64,000 bases of DNA from Leptolyngbya subtilissima AS-A7. GTDB taxonomy: Bacteria > Cyanobacteriota > Cyanobacteriia > Phormidesmidales > Phormidesmidaceae. The notes below the pieces were generated by a model, which ran no database searches, was not told the origin of the DNA, and saw only the letters and a list, made by a program, of their open reading frames with translations. Positions 17,897-25,305 of this stretch are shown piece after piece. Position 1 is the stretch's first letter. Each line of letters opens with the position of its first letter. The translations under genes and the position numbers were made by a program. The stretch spans positions 186,001 to 250,000 of the forward strand of contig NZ_JAMPKY010000010.1 in the NCBI RefSeq assembly GCF_039962255.1, read 5' to 3'.

Positions 17897-19240
17897 ATGC
17901 CCACCATCCAAGACATCGCCGCCTACGCCGAGTCGAGCGCGAAGAAGCTCGGCATCGTTAAATACGACGTGTACGGGTCTTCTGTAGACGAGACCAGCGT
18001 GCAGGTTGATAAGGGCGACCCCAAGCAGGTCAAGGCCTCAAACCGCTCCAGCGTGATTGTGCGGGTGTGGAACCCGGACGGCAAGGTGGGGGTGACCTCC
18101 ACCAGTGACGTCGACCCGCTGGGTATGGATTTGGCGCTGCAAACGGCCCAGGAAGCGAGCGCTTTTGGAGTCGATGACCACATTCCCGACTTTAGCCCTG
18201 AAGCCGTGGCTCCTACTGCCGATGTGCAGGTGGAAACGGTGCCGCCAGCCCCGGTGGGAGATTTAATTTCGACCCTGGTAGAGGCCGAAAAGCAGTTGTT
18301 AGCGGCCCATCCGGCGATCGCCAGCGTGCCTTACAACGGTCTATCCCAGCGCAGCATCGATCGCTTTTACCTCAACAGCGCTGGGGCGCTGCGCCAGGAG
18401 GCCCGCTCCTACGCTTCGCTGTATCTCTATAGCAAAACCGAACAGGAGGGCCGCAAACCTCGCTCTGCCGGGGCCATGCGGGTAAACCGGGGCCTGCCTC
18501 TGCTCGATATTGAGGGCTGCCTGAAGGAAGCCACGGAAAAAACTATCAGCCACCTCGACTACAACAAAGTGGCCTCAGGTAAGTATCGGGTGGTGTTTTC
18601 TGGGGAGGCGTTTTTGAGTCTGCTGGGAGCGTTCTCAAACCTGTACAACGCTCAGAGCGTGCTGGACAACCGCAGCCTGTCTACGGTGGATTCGCTGGGG
18701 ACGGTGATAGCTTCGCCGCTGCTGTCGGTGTACGACGATGCCCTGCACCCCGAGAATGTCAGCGCCGAAACCTTTGACGGCGAGGGCACCCCTACTCGCC
18801 GGGTGCCGATTATTGAGCAGGGCGTACTGACTCAGTTTTTGCACAGCGCGGGCACGGCCAAGCGCATGGGGGCTAGCCCTACGGGCCACGCCAGCATTGG
18901 CGCGAAGGTTTCCGTCGGCCCCAGCTATTACCAGGTGTTGCCAGGGGCCGAGGCCTCGACCGAGTTTAGTCTAGAGAATGCCGAGAACGTGATTTTCATC
19001 GACGACTTGCAGGCGCTCCACGCTGGGGTAAATGCGCTTCAGGGATCATTCTCGCTGCCCTTTGATGGGTGGTTGGTGAATGGGGGCGATCGCACCAGCA
19101 TTGAGTCGGCCACCGTAGCGGGGGACTTCCGCGAGCTGCTCAAGGCGATTGTTCATATCGAGCCCGAAGCAGAAATTACCCCCGGTGGTCTGTGCCCACG
19201 CATCTGGGTCGATGCGCTGTCAATTACGGGAGAGGGGTAA
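17897..19240 (+). CDS. pmbA: TldE/PmbA protease partner subunit
   Basis: Non-catalytic partner of TldD, 447 residues from the ATG at 17897 (MPTIQDIAAYAESSAKKLG). It lacks the HExxxH zinc motif, as expected, and has the family features VRVWNPDGKVGVTSTSD, FDGEGTPTRRVPIIEQGVLTQFLH and the C-terminal SLPFDGWLVNGG. The frame extends upstream through a repeat that encodes an implausible Pro/His-rich stretch. Together with tldD it should form the heterodimeric protease in the cytosol. Confidence 0.9.
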   Translation: MPTIQDIAAYAESSAKKLGIVKYDVYGSSVDETSVQVDKGDPKQVKASNRSSVIVRVWNPDGKVGVTSTSDVDPLGMDLALQTAQEASAFGVDDHIPDFSPEAVAPTADVQVETVPPAPVGDLISTLVEAEKQLLAAHPAIASVPYNGLSQRSIDRFYLNSAGALRQEARSYASLYLYSKTEQEGRKPRSAGAMRVNRGLPLLDIEGCLKEATEKTISHLDYNKVASGKYRVVFSGEAFLSLLGAFSNLYNAQSVLDNRSLSTVDSLGTVIASPLLSVYDDALHPENVSAETFDGEGTPTRRVPIIEQGVLTQFLHSAGTAKRMGASPTGHASIGAKVSVGPSYYQVLPGAEASTEFSLENAENVIFIDDLQALHAGVNALQGSFSLPFDGWLVNGGDRTSIESATVAGDFRELLKAIVHIEPEAEITPGGLCPRIWVDALSITGEG

Positions 19241-19246
19241 ATCAGG

Positions 19247-19317
19247 GTTGAAGGTCTAAGGTTTCGGGTGCAAGGTTTAGGTCATCTCTTGGACCCGACA
19301 CCTTGCACCTGTTCAAC
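19247..19317. repeat. Foldback repeat between convergent genes
   Basis: GTTGAA (19247-19252) pairs with TTCAAC (19312-19317), and GGTGCAAGGT (19267-19276) with ACCTTGCACC (19300-19309). It lies exactly between the ends of tldE and the minus-strand gene and could act as terminator for both, though there is no T-run. Similar in layout to 841-895 and 10905-10950. Confidence 0.55.
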
Positions 19318-19324
19318 GTCCGGA

Positions 19325-19885
19325 TCAGGCCACCCAGTTTTGCACGCCCGCCTGCACTAGGCCAATGCCCACCTGCACCAGGGTAAAGCCCGTACCCGCT
19401 AGCAGGGCCGCTTTGACCAAGCCAATATTGAGCCCGGCGCGGACGGCGGCGATCGCCCCCAGCAGCGTCCATCCCGCTAGGGCCAGCGTGATTGGTCGCC
19501 CCAACAGCGGAATCACTGTCAGCAGGTTTAGCACCTGTGGGGTGTAGGCAAACCCCACCGCGATCGACAATTCTCGGTAGGGAGGCGTAGTTGGTGCTAG
19601 GTAGGTGTTGATCTTCCAGAGCGCGTAGGTCCAGAAATAGTACCCAGCCAGCACAGTCAGGGTGTTGATCAACACTCCAGCCACTAGCTGCGGCAGAGAA
19701 GGGCGGTAAAGCAGTAAAATGAGGCCGCTGCCCAGTCCGTGGGAGAGGGCGGCGAACCCAACAATGCCCTGGGCAAACCGTGCCGCTTTTGGGTAGCGGT
19801 GGCTGTGCTCATAAAAATCTTGGTTTAGCGTTAGGGCATCGGCTAGCACCCGCCGTAGCCCCCTGCTTGTCTGCCGCTGACCCAT
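19325..19885 (-). CDS. YIP1-like membrane protein
   Basis: 186-residue protein with an amphipathic N-terminus and about five membrane segments from residue 38 on. The pattern GYYFWTYALWKINTYLAP...YRELSIAVGFAYTPQVLNLLTVIPLLG resembles the YIP1 domain (Pfam Yip1), where a conserved aromatic helix precedes a polar-then-AYxP motif. Function unknown in cyanobacteria. It starts five bases from a possible GTG start of the divergent hydrolase gene, so the two share a very small control region. Confidence 0.55.
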   Translation of the reverse strand: MGQRQTSRGLRRVLADALTLNQDFYEHSHRYPKAARFAQGIVGFAALSHGLGSGLILLLYRPSLPQLVAGVLINTLTVLAGYYFWTYALWKINTYLAPTTPPYRELSIAVGFAYTPQVLNLLTVIPLLGRPITLALAGWTLLGAIAAVRAGLNIGLVKAALLAGTGFTLVQVGIGLVQAGVQNWVA

Positions 19886-19935
19886 AGAATGTGTCCGTTA
19901 TCGCCTGGCCCAGTCTACCCCTGGGGCCGCTACCA

Positions 19936-20946
19936 ATGAAATCTCTGCTGCAAACTCTGATATCGCGATCGCTGGGCGACACCAGTAAGCTGTTGGCCGC
20001 CCTGGGAATATTCTTCTTGGCCTGGGGGACGATCTCTCCGATTAGTACCCTGTCGTGGTGGCTGCGGGATGGCAACGGCCTGGCTGAGCAGCGCCCCAGC
20101 CTGCCTGATGGAACCACGACGACCGAGGGAGGGGCGCAGTGCTATTTAGTATTTTTGGCTGGGGTGGGCAATGTCGCCGATGTTGACCTCGACCCAGGGG
20201 AAGAGGCCTTTTTGAACCAGATGGCGGCGGCGGTGCCTGGCTGCGTTGTAGTGCGGGGGGTGTTTCCTTACTCGGCGGTGAGCGACAATGTCGGTAGTCA
20301 GCCCCTCTTTCGCTGGCTGTGGCAGCTCAGCGAGCGCCCCGGCCAGGAAGACAGCCTAGCCCGCCTGGTGATCAAAATTCGCAACCTGTGGCGGCTGGCC
20401 CTCTCCGCCGACAACCGCTACGGACAGGCCTATAACCGGGGGGCGGCGGCCACCATTCTAGAGCGTATGGCCGCAACAGAGGCTGTTTCCCTGGAGAGCA
20501 AGGAACCTATTCAGCTGGTGCTGGCGGGCACTAGCGGTGGAGCCCAGGTCGCCCTTGGGGCAGCTCCTTATCTAAAAGAGTGGCTGTCGGTTGAGGTGAC
20601 GGTGCTCTCCTTTGGCGGTGTCTTTGACGGTGAGGAGGGCTTTGACGCGGTTGAGCAGGTCTACCACTTCCACGGTCAGGGCGATCGCATTGATAACCTG
20701 GGGCTAATTCTGTTTCCATCGCGCTGGGGTTGGACTGTCGGATCGCCATATAACCGAGCGCTGCGGGCCGGCAAGTATGAGGCGATCGCCAGCGGCCCCC
20801 ACGCCCACGACGGCGATCGCGGCTACTTTGGCCAAGGCCCCGTAGAGGGTAGTGTCAGCAAAGGCACCACCTACCTCGACCTTACCCTAGAGCAGGTTCA
20901 GGCCCTCCCCCTCTGGCCCACCTCGACGACCGACGGTGCGCTATGA
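19936..20946 (+). CDS. Hydrolase-like protein coupled to cbiD
   Basis: About 336 residues: an N-terminal membrane anchor (about 18-36), then an alpha/beta-hydrolase-like domain with CYLVFLAGVGN, the elbow-like LVLAGTSGGAQVALG (Ser in TSGGAQ), a candidate acid in HFHGQGDRIDNLG and His in SGPHAHDGDRGYFG. I know of no assigned function. The frame opens at GTG 19891; ATG 19936 gives a normal signal-anchor start, but neither has a clear ribosome site. Its TGA overlaps the cbiD ATG by four bases (ATGA), so the two are translationally coupled. Confidence 0.65.
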   Translation: MKSLLQTLISRSLGDTSKLLAALGIFFLAWGTISPISTLSWWLRDGNGLAEQRPSLPDGTTTTEGGAQCYLVFLAGVGNVADVDLDPGEEAFLNQMAAAVPGCVVVRGVFPYSAVSDNVGSQPLFRWLWQLSERPGQEDSLARLVIKIRNLWRLALSADNRYGQAYNRGAAATILERMAATEAVSLESKEPIQLVLAGTSGGAQVALGAAPYLKEWLSVEVTVLSFGGVFDGEEGFDAVEQVYHFHGQGDRIDNLGLILFPSRWGWTVGSPYNRALRAGKYEAIASGPHAHDGDRGYFGQGPVEGSVSKGTTYLDLTLEQVQALPLWPTSTTDGAL

Positions 20947-22067
20947 ACTCCGCTACGTCCTCTCCCCGCTCTGGCTATACACTGCCAGTGTTTGCCTGTG
21001 CCGGGGCAGTGGCTGCCCTGCGGCAACTGGTGGATAGTTGCGATCGCCCCCAGATCATCACACTTGATCTGCTCAATCCACCCCGCCCCGCCGACATCCC
21101 CATTGCCCAGCTGGCTCCCTTACCTGATGGCTCAGTATTAGCTATTACCCACAGCGATCCCGGCGATAACCTGGACCTCACCCGTCATACCCCGCTTTGG
21201 TCCGTGGTGGCCTGGGGGGATGACGATCAGACTGACCCCATTCAGCTAGAGGGGGGCGAGGGCATCGGCAAGCAGCGCGATCAGGATGGGGCACCAGCCA
21301 TCTATCGCTACGCCCAAGTGTTAATTACCCATCACCTAACGCCCCTACTGCCACTGGGAAAGACCCTCCGCGTTACGATTATTTTGCCCGAGGGTCGCGC
21401 TCTGGCAGAACGCACCTCCAACGCTGCTTTTGGGGTAGTAGAAGGGCTTTCGCTGCTCGGTACCGCCGGTATCTCTGAACCTCTCAGCGCACCAGGGCAG
21501 CTCGATCAGTCTAGAGAAATTCTGCGGGGCAAGGCTGCGCGGCACGCTTACCTAGTGTTTTGCCTGGGCGAAAACGGGCTGGATCTGGCGGTGAAATTGG
21601 GGATCAACCCCGACTGTCGGGTGAAAACCGCCAACTGGCTGGGGCCAATGCTGGTGGAGGCAGGGCAGCTGGGGGTGGCTGGGGTGCTGCTGCTGGGGTA
21701 TCACGGCAAGCTAATCAAGCTAGCTGGGGGGATCTTTCACACCCACCACCACGTCGCCGACGGTCGCCAAGAGATTCTCGCCGCCTGCTGCGCTGGGCAA
21801 AATGTGCCGCTGCCCATCATTCAAGAGATTCTCAACGCCAAAACGGTGGAGGCCGGACTAGAAATTTTGAGAGAGCAGGATGGCGAGCTGGTCCGGCGCG
21901 TCTATCAGCACATGGTGGAGCGCATTGACGAGCGGTCTGCCACCTACGTCCATGCCCATACGGGCAGTTCTCTAACGGTGGGGTCAATGGTGTTTGATCG
22001 CCAGCGGCAGATCGTGGCTAGAAGCGATCGCGGTCAGACTCTGTTCAATCAAGTTTTGATAGACTAG
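20943..22067 (+). CDS. cbiD: Cobalt-precorrin-5B (C1)-methyltransferase
   Basis: CbiD methylates C1 of the corrin ring in the anaerobic cobalamin (pseudocobalamin) pathway in the cytosol. 374 residues; typical motifs SGYTLPVFACAGAVAALRQL at the start, ITHSDPGDNLDLTRHTPLWSVVAWG, GTAGISEPLSAP, and GYHGKLIKLAGGIFHTHHHVADGR. The start overlaps the preceding gene. No cobalamin riboswitch was recognised upstream. The tandem CobO-type gene at 56918 belongs to the same pathway. Confidence 0.9.
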   Translation: MNSATSSPRSGYTLPVFACAGAVAALRQLVDSCDRPQIITLDLLNPPRPADIPIAQLAPLPDGSVLAITHSDPGDNLDLTRHTPLWSVVAWGDDDQTDPIQLEGGEGIGKQRDQDGAPAIYRYAQVLITHHLTPLLPLGKTLRVTIILPEGRALAERTSNAAFGVVEGLSLLGTAGISEPLSAPGQLDQSREILRGKAARHAYLVFCLGENGLDLAVKLGINPDCRVKTANWLGPMLVEAGQLGVAGVLLLGYHGKLIKLAGGIFHTHHHVADGRQEILAACCAGQNVPLPIIQEILNAKTVEAGLEILREQDGELVRRVYQHMVERIDERSATYVHAHTGSSLTVGSMVFDRQRQIVARSDRGQTLFNQVLID

Positions 22068-22369
22068 AAGGAATATTTTTTTACAAAAATCCTATAGCAG
22101 CCTTTTACTTATCTATTCCTCCTGCCGTGCTCGGGCAAGGCGCGGCTGCCATTTTTAGACGTTTCTTACCCCAAAAGCATTCAGGGTTGTTCAGTTTAGT
22201 TATCTAAGAGCCAAGCCAGCCTTGGCTTTGTAATCCGTCTCACCCAGCAGCATTTGTAGAATGCGTATCCTATGGCATCCTTAGGTACCCTCAACTTTTT
22301 AAGCCAGTAGACGCCTAACCCTGATCGCACCGCACTCGAATTCACCATCACCTGCAGGATTAACCCATC
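22068..22369. other. Gap upstream of guaA
   Basis: About 300 bases, A/T-rich in the first half. No gene or clear regulatory structure recognised; it should contain the guaA promoter. Confidence 0.4.
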
Positions 22370-23983
22370 GTGACCCTTCAAACCGAATCCACTGCCGACA
22401 TTGGGGAAGCCTCGCTCCCAGATCTCAACCGCCAAATGCTGGTGATTCTAGACTTTGGCTCCCAATACTCTGAGTTAATTGCTCGCCGCATTCGCGAAAC
22501 CGAGGTGTACTCGGAGGTGCTCTCCTACCGCACCACTGCCGAGCAGCTTAAGCAGCTCAACCCCAAGGGCATTATTTTCTCCGGCGGGCCCAACTCGGTA
22601 TACGACAACGGCGCCCCCCACTGCGACCCCGCTATTTGGGATATGGGCATTCCGGTGCTAGGGGTGTGCTACGGCATGCAGCTGATGGTGCAGCAGCTCG
22701 GCGGTCAGGTCGAGCGCGCCGAGCGGGGCGAGTATGGCAAGGCCGATCTCTTCATTGACGACCCCACCGACCTGCTCACCAACGTCGAAGACGCCACCAC
22801 CATGTGGATGAGCCATGGCGACTCTGTGACCCGCCTCCCCGATGGCTTTGAGGTGCTGGCCCACACCCACAACACCCCCTGCGCCGCCGTTGCTGACCAT
22901 GCTCGCAAGCTCTACGGGGTGCAGTTTCACCCCGAGGTGGTGCACTCAAAAGGGGGCATTGCCCTGATTCGCAACTTTGTCTACCACATTTGCGAGTGCC
23001 AGCCCACCTGGACCACTGAAGCCTTTGTGGAAGACGCCATTCGCGAGGTGCGGGCGCGGGTAGGAGACAAGCGCGTGCTGCTGGCCCTCTCGGGTGGGGT
23101 AGACTCGTCGACCCTGGCCTTTTTGCTGCACCAGGCGATTGGCGACCAGCTCACCTGCATGTTTATCGACCAGGGCTTCATGCGCAAAGATGAGCCCGAG
23201 CGTTTGGTGAAGCTGTTCGCTGAGCAGTTTCACATTCCGGTGATTCACGTTAAGGCGCGCGATCGCTTCCTCGCTCAGGTTGAGGGCGTCACCGACCCCG
23301 AGGTCAAACGCAAGCGCATCGGCCACGAGTTCATCCGCGTATTTGAAGAAGAGTCGAAGCGCCTTGGCCCCTTCGACTACCTTGCCCAAGGCACGCTATA
23401 CCCAGACGTGATTGAGTCCGCCGATACCAATGTGGACCCCAAGACCGGGGAGCGAGTGGCGGTGAAGATCAAGAGCCACCACAACGTCGGCGGTCTGCCC
23501 AAGGACCTGCAATTTAAGCTGGTGGAACCCCTGCGCAAGCTGTTCAAAGACGAAGTCCGTAAGGTGGGCCGCTCTATCGGTCTGCCCGAAGAGATCGTGC
23601 GTCGTCAGCCCTTTCCCGGTCCTGGCTTGGCGATTCGCATCATCGGCGAAATCACCAAAGAGCGGCTGGAGATTCTGCGCAACGCTGACTTTGTGGTGCG
23701 CGATGAGATCGCTAAGCAGGGCATGTATCACGACTTTTGGCAAGCTTTTGCGGTGCTGCTGCCGGTGCGCAGCGTGGGCGTGATGGGCGATCAGCGCACC
23801 TACGCCTACCCGATTGTGCTGCGCCTGGTCAGCAGCGAAGACGGCATGACCGCCGACTGGTCGCGGGTGCCCTACGATTTGCTAGAGACAATCTCGAACC
23901 GTATCGTCAACGAGGTGGAAGGGGTTAACCGGGTCGTTTACGACATCACCTCGAAGCCGCCTGGCACCATCGAGTGGGAGTAG
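22370..23983 (+). CDS. guaA: GMP synthase (glutamine-hydrolysing)
   Basis: Converts XMP to GMP with glutamine as nitrogen donor; last step of guanine nucleotide synthesis. 537 residues. The class I glutamine amidotransferase domain spans 20-210 with catalytic Cys100 (GVCYGMQ), His187 and Glu189 (FHPEV). The ATP-pyrophosphatase P-loop SGGVDSS is at 241-247, and the dimerisation domain ends in [11 protein letters not shown], the conserved GuaA C-terminus. The GTG start at 22370 gives the N-terminal extension ([13 protein letters not shown]) typical of cyanobacterial GuaA. Confidence 0.95.
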   Translation: MTLQTESTADIGEASLPDLNRQMLVILDFGSQYSELIARRIRETEVYSEVLSYRTTAEQLKQLNPKGIIFSGGPNSVYDNGAPHCDPAIWDMGIPVLGVCYGMQLMVQQLGGQVERAERGEYGKADLFIDDPTDLLTNVEDATTMWMSHGDSVTRLPDGFEVLAHTHNTPCAAVADHARKLYGVQFHPEVVHSKGGIALIRNFVYHICECQPTWTTEAFVEDAIREVRARVGDKRVLLALSGGVDSSTLAFLLHQAIGDQLTCMFIDQGFMRKDEPERLVKLFAEQFHIPVIHVKARDRFLAQVEGVTDPEVKRKRIGHEFIRVFEEESKRLGPFDYLAQGTLYPDVIESADTNVDPKTGERVAVKIKSHHNVGGLPKDLQFKLVEPLRKLFKDEVRKVGRSIGLPEEIVRRQPFPGPGLAIRIIGEITKERLEILRNADFVVRDEIAKQGMYHDFWQAFAVLLPVRSVGVMGDQRTYAYPIVLRLVSSEDGMTADWSRVPYDLLETISNRIVNEVEGVNRVVYDITSKPPGTIEWE

Positions 23984-24000
23984 ATCTCAATTCAAATTTG

Positions 24001-24035
24001 GTGTGAGCCGGGCAGTGCATGGGCTCGGCTCACAC
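24001..24035. terminator. Hairpin after guaA
   Basis: GTGTGAGCCG (24001-24010) pairs perfectly with CGGCTCACAC (24026-24035), and three inner pairs extend the stem to about 13 bp. No T-run follows. It overlaps the 3' end of the convergent P-loop gene, so it probably ends transcription from both sides. Confidence 0.5.
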
Positions 24036-24566
24036 TCGATGCTGCTTACAGGAGAGCAGCCATTTCTCGGCTGCTTTGGGCGATCGCAGCTGCACGGTAG
24101 ACAGATGGGCATACTCCGGTTGCTGAAACAGGACCGGATACTGCTTACGCTTTTTCCAGTAGGTGCGCACCAGCCAGACCAGAATTGAATCGCGGCTGAA
24201 AAACGATTGACGAAACGTCTCTCGATTGCCGTTCCAAAGCTCTTCTTGGTGAAGCGATCGCCGCCAGGTGCGCCGCAAAAGCCGCCTCAGCACCAGCCCA
24301 AACGGGTAATCCAGAAATACGACCGTGTCGGCTCTACTCCAAACAATGTCGCGCACGGCGCTGTAATTGCCATCTACTACCCAGCGATCGCCGCTCAACG
24401 CCAACCTGACGCGATCGCGAAAGACCTGAGGCTCCGCAGGTGTCCAGTTTGGCTCCCACTGCAAGGCATCTAGCTCAATATGGGGAATCAGGCAGCGCTG
24501 GGCCACCCGCCGCGCTAGAGTTGTCTTGCCAGATCCGGTAGTGCCAACGATGGCTATTCGCTCCAT
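24030..24566 (-). CDS. Adenylate-kinase-like P-loop protein (FlaR/topology-modulation type)
   Basis: About 178 residues. Walker A is at the N-terminus (IAIVGTTGSGKTTLARRVA); then IPHIELDALQWEPNW, the acceptor-site motif of the FlaR/DNA-topology-modulation family; DRWVVDGNYSAVRDIVWSRADTVVFLDYP (Walker B region); and a basic RRLLRRTWRR lid with ELWNGNRE. Members are predicted small-molecule kinases; the substrate is unknown. In-frame ATGs lie at 24590, 24578 and 24566. The last begins MERIAIVGTTGSG, the usual family start, and shares CATG with the start of the divergent antitoxin gene. Confidence 0.75.
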   Translation of the reverse strand: MERIAIVGTTGSGKTTLARRVAQRCLIPHIELDALQWEPNWTPAEPQVFRDRVRLALSGDRWVVDGNYSAVRDIVWSRADTVVFLDYPFGLVLRRLLRRTWRRSLHQEELWNGNRETFRQSFFSRDSILVWLVRTYWKKRKQYPVLFQQPEYAHLSTVQLRSPKAAEKWLLSCKQHRV

Positions 24567-24813
24567 GCAATTATCCATTCCCGAATCCATTGTTCAATCT
24601 ATCCGGTTGCCCGAAAGCCGCATTGAAGCAGAGCTTTTGAAAGAACTTGCCCTTGCCCTTTATGCCCAAGAGCTGCTGTCCTTTGGCAAAGCCCGCGAAC
24701 TTGCCAACCTCGATCATCGTCAATTCAGCCAACTCTTAGGCGATCGCCAGAACGTTCAACATTATTCAGCATCTGAACTCGACGAAGATCTGGACTATGC
24801 CCGTCGTCAGTAA
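24565..24813 (+). CDS. UPF0175-family antitoxin
   Basis: 82 residues in the UPF0175 style: MQLSIPESIVQSIRLPESRIEAELLKELALALYAQELLSFGKARELANLDHRQFSQLLGDR. This is a short beta-strand followed by the helix-turn-helix in which LSFGKARELANL is the most conserved part. It should bind the toxin and repress the operon. Start taken at 24565 (an in-frame ATG at 24550 adds five residues). It overlaps the following toxin gene by 17 bases. Confidence 0.8.
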   Translation: MQLSIPESIVQSIRLPESRIEAELLKELALALYAQELLSFGKARELANLDHRQFSQLLGDRQNVQHYSASELDEDLDYARRQ

Positions 24814-25264
24814 CACCTTGCCCTTCTTAAACCTGGCAATCATTGATCATCTGTTCCTACTACCTCAGCAATTTGGGCAAATCCACATTCCCCCAGCCGT
24901 TCTCTCAGAGCTAAAGATTAACGATAATCTACGCCGTTCTGGTGCTCTACAAACTGCCATTAAGGATGGTTGGCTGATCCCCCAAACTTTGAAAGATAGC
25001 GCATTGGTTAGCCTCCTAAGACAAGACCTGCACCAAGGTGAATCTGAAGCCATTGCCCTAGCTGTTGAACTAGCTGCCGACACAATTTTACTCGACAAGA
25101 AAGAGGTTCGACGAGCGGCTAGAGCATTAGAGCTAGGCGTTACAGGAATTTTAGGCGTCCTGCTCAGAGGGCGCTTTGAGGGAAGCATACCTTCCCTCAA
25201 AGCTGTAATAGACCGCTTACAACAAGAGGCTAATTTTTGGGTGGCACCAGCGCTGCGGGCCTAA
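24797..25264 (+). CDS. DUF3368 PIN-like toxin
   Basis: 155-residue PIN-fold protein of the DUF3368 family, usually partner of UPF0175. It begins PVVSNTLPFLNLAIIDHL; the family normally has VSNTSPLL, so the Ser of the SNTSP motif is Leu here. Acidic candidates for the metal site are Glu and Glu/Asp in LHQGESEAIALAVEL and DTILLDKKEVRRAA. PIN toxins cleave RNA with magnesium. The 17-base overlap with the antitoxin gene indicates coupled translation. Whether the active site is complete cannot be judged from the sequence alone. Confidence 0.8.
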   Translation: MPVVSNTLPFLNLAIIDHLFLLPQQFGQIHIPPAVLSELKINDNLRRSGALQTAIKDGWLIPQTLKDSALVSLLRQDLHQGESEAIALAVELAADTILLDKKEVRRAARALELGVTGILGVLLRGRFEGSIPSLKAVIDRLQQEANFWVAPALRA

Positions 25265-25305
25265 CTCCTGAAGGAAAGCGGTGAGTCGTAGGATGGCCGT
25301 TAGAC

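Noticed and set aside
20943..22067. Cobalamin riboswitch upstream of the cbiD gene pair or the CobO-type gene
   Set aside because: No B12-box-like conserved segment was found in either upstream region.
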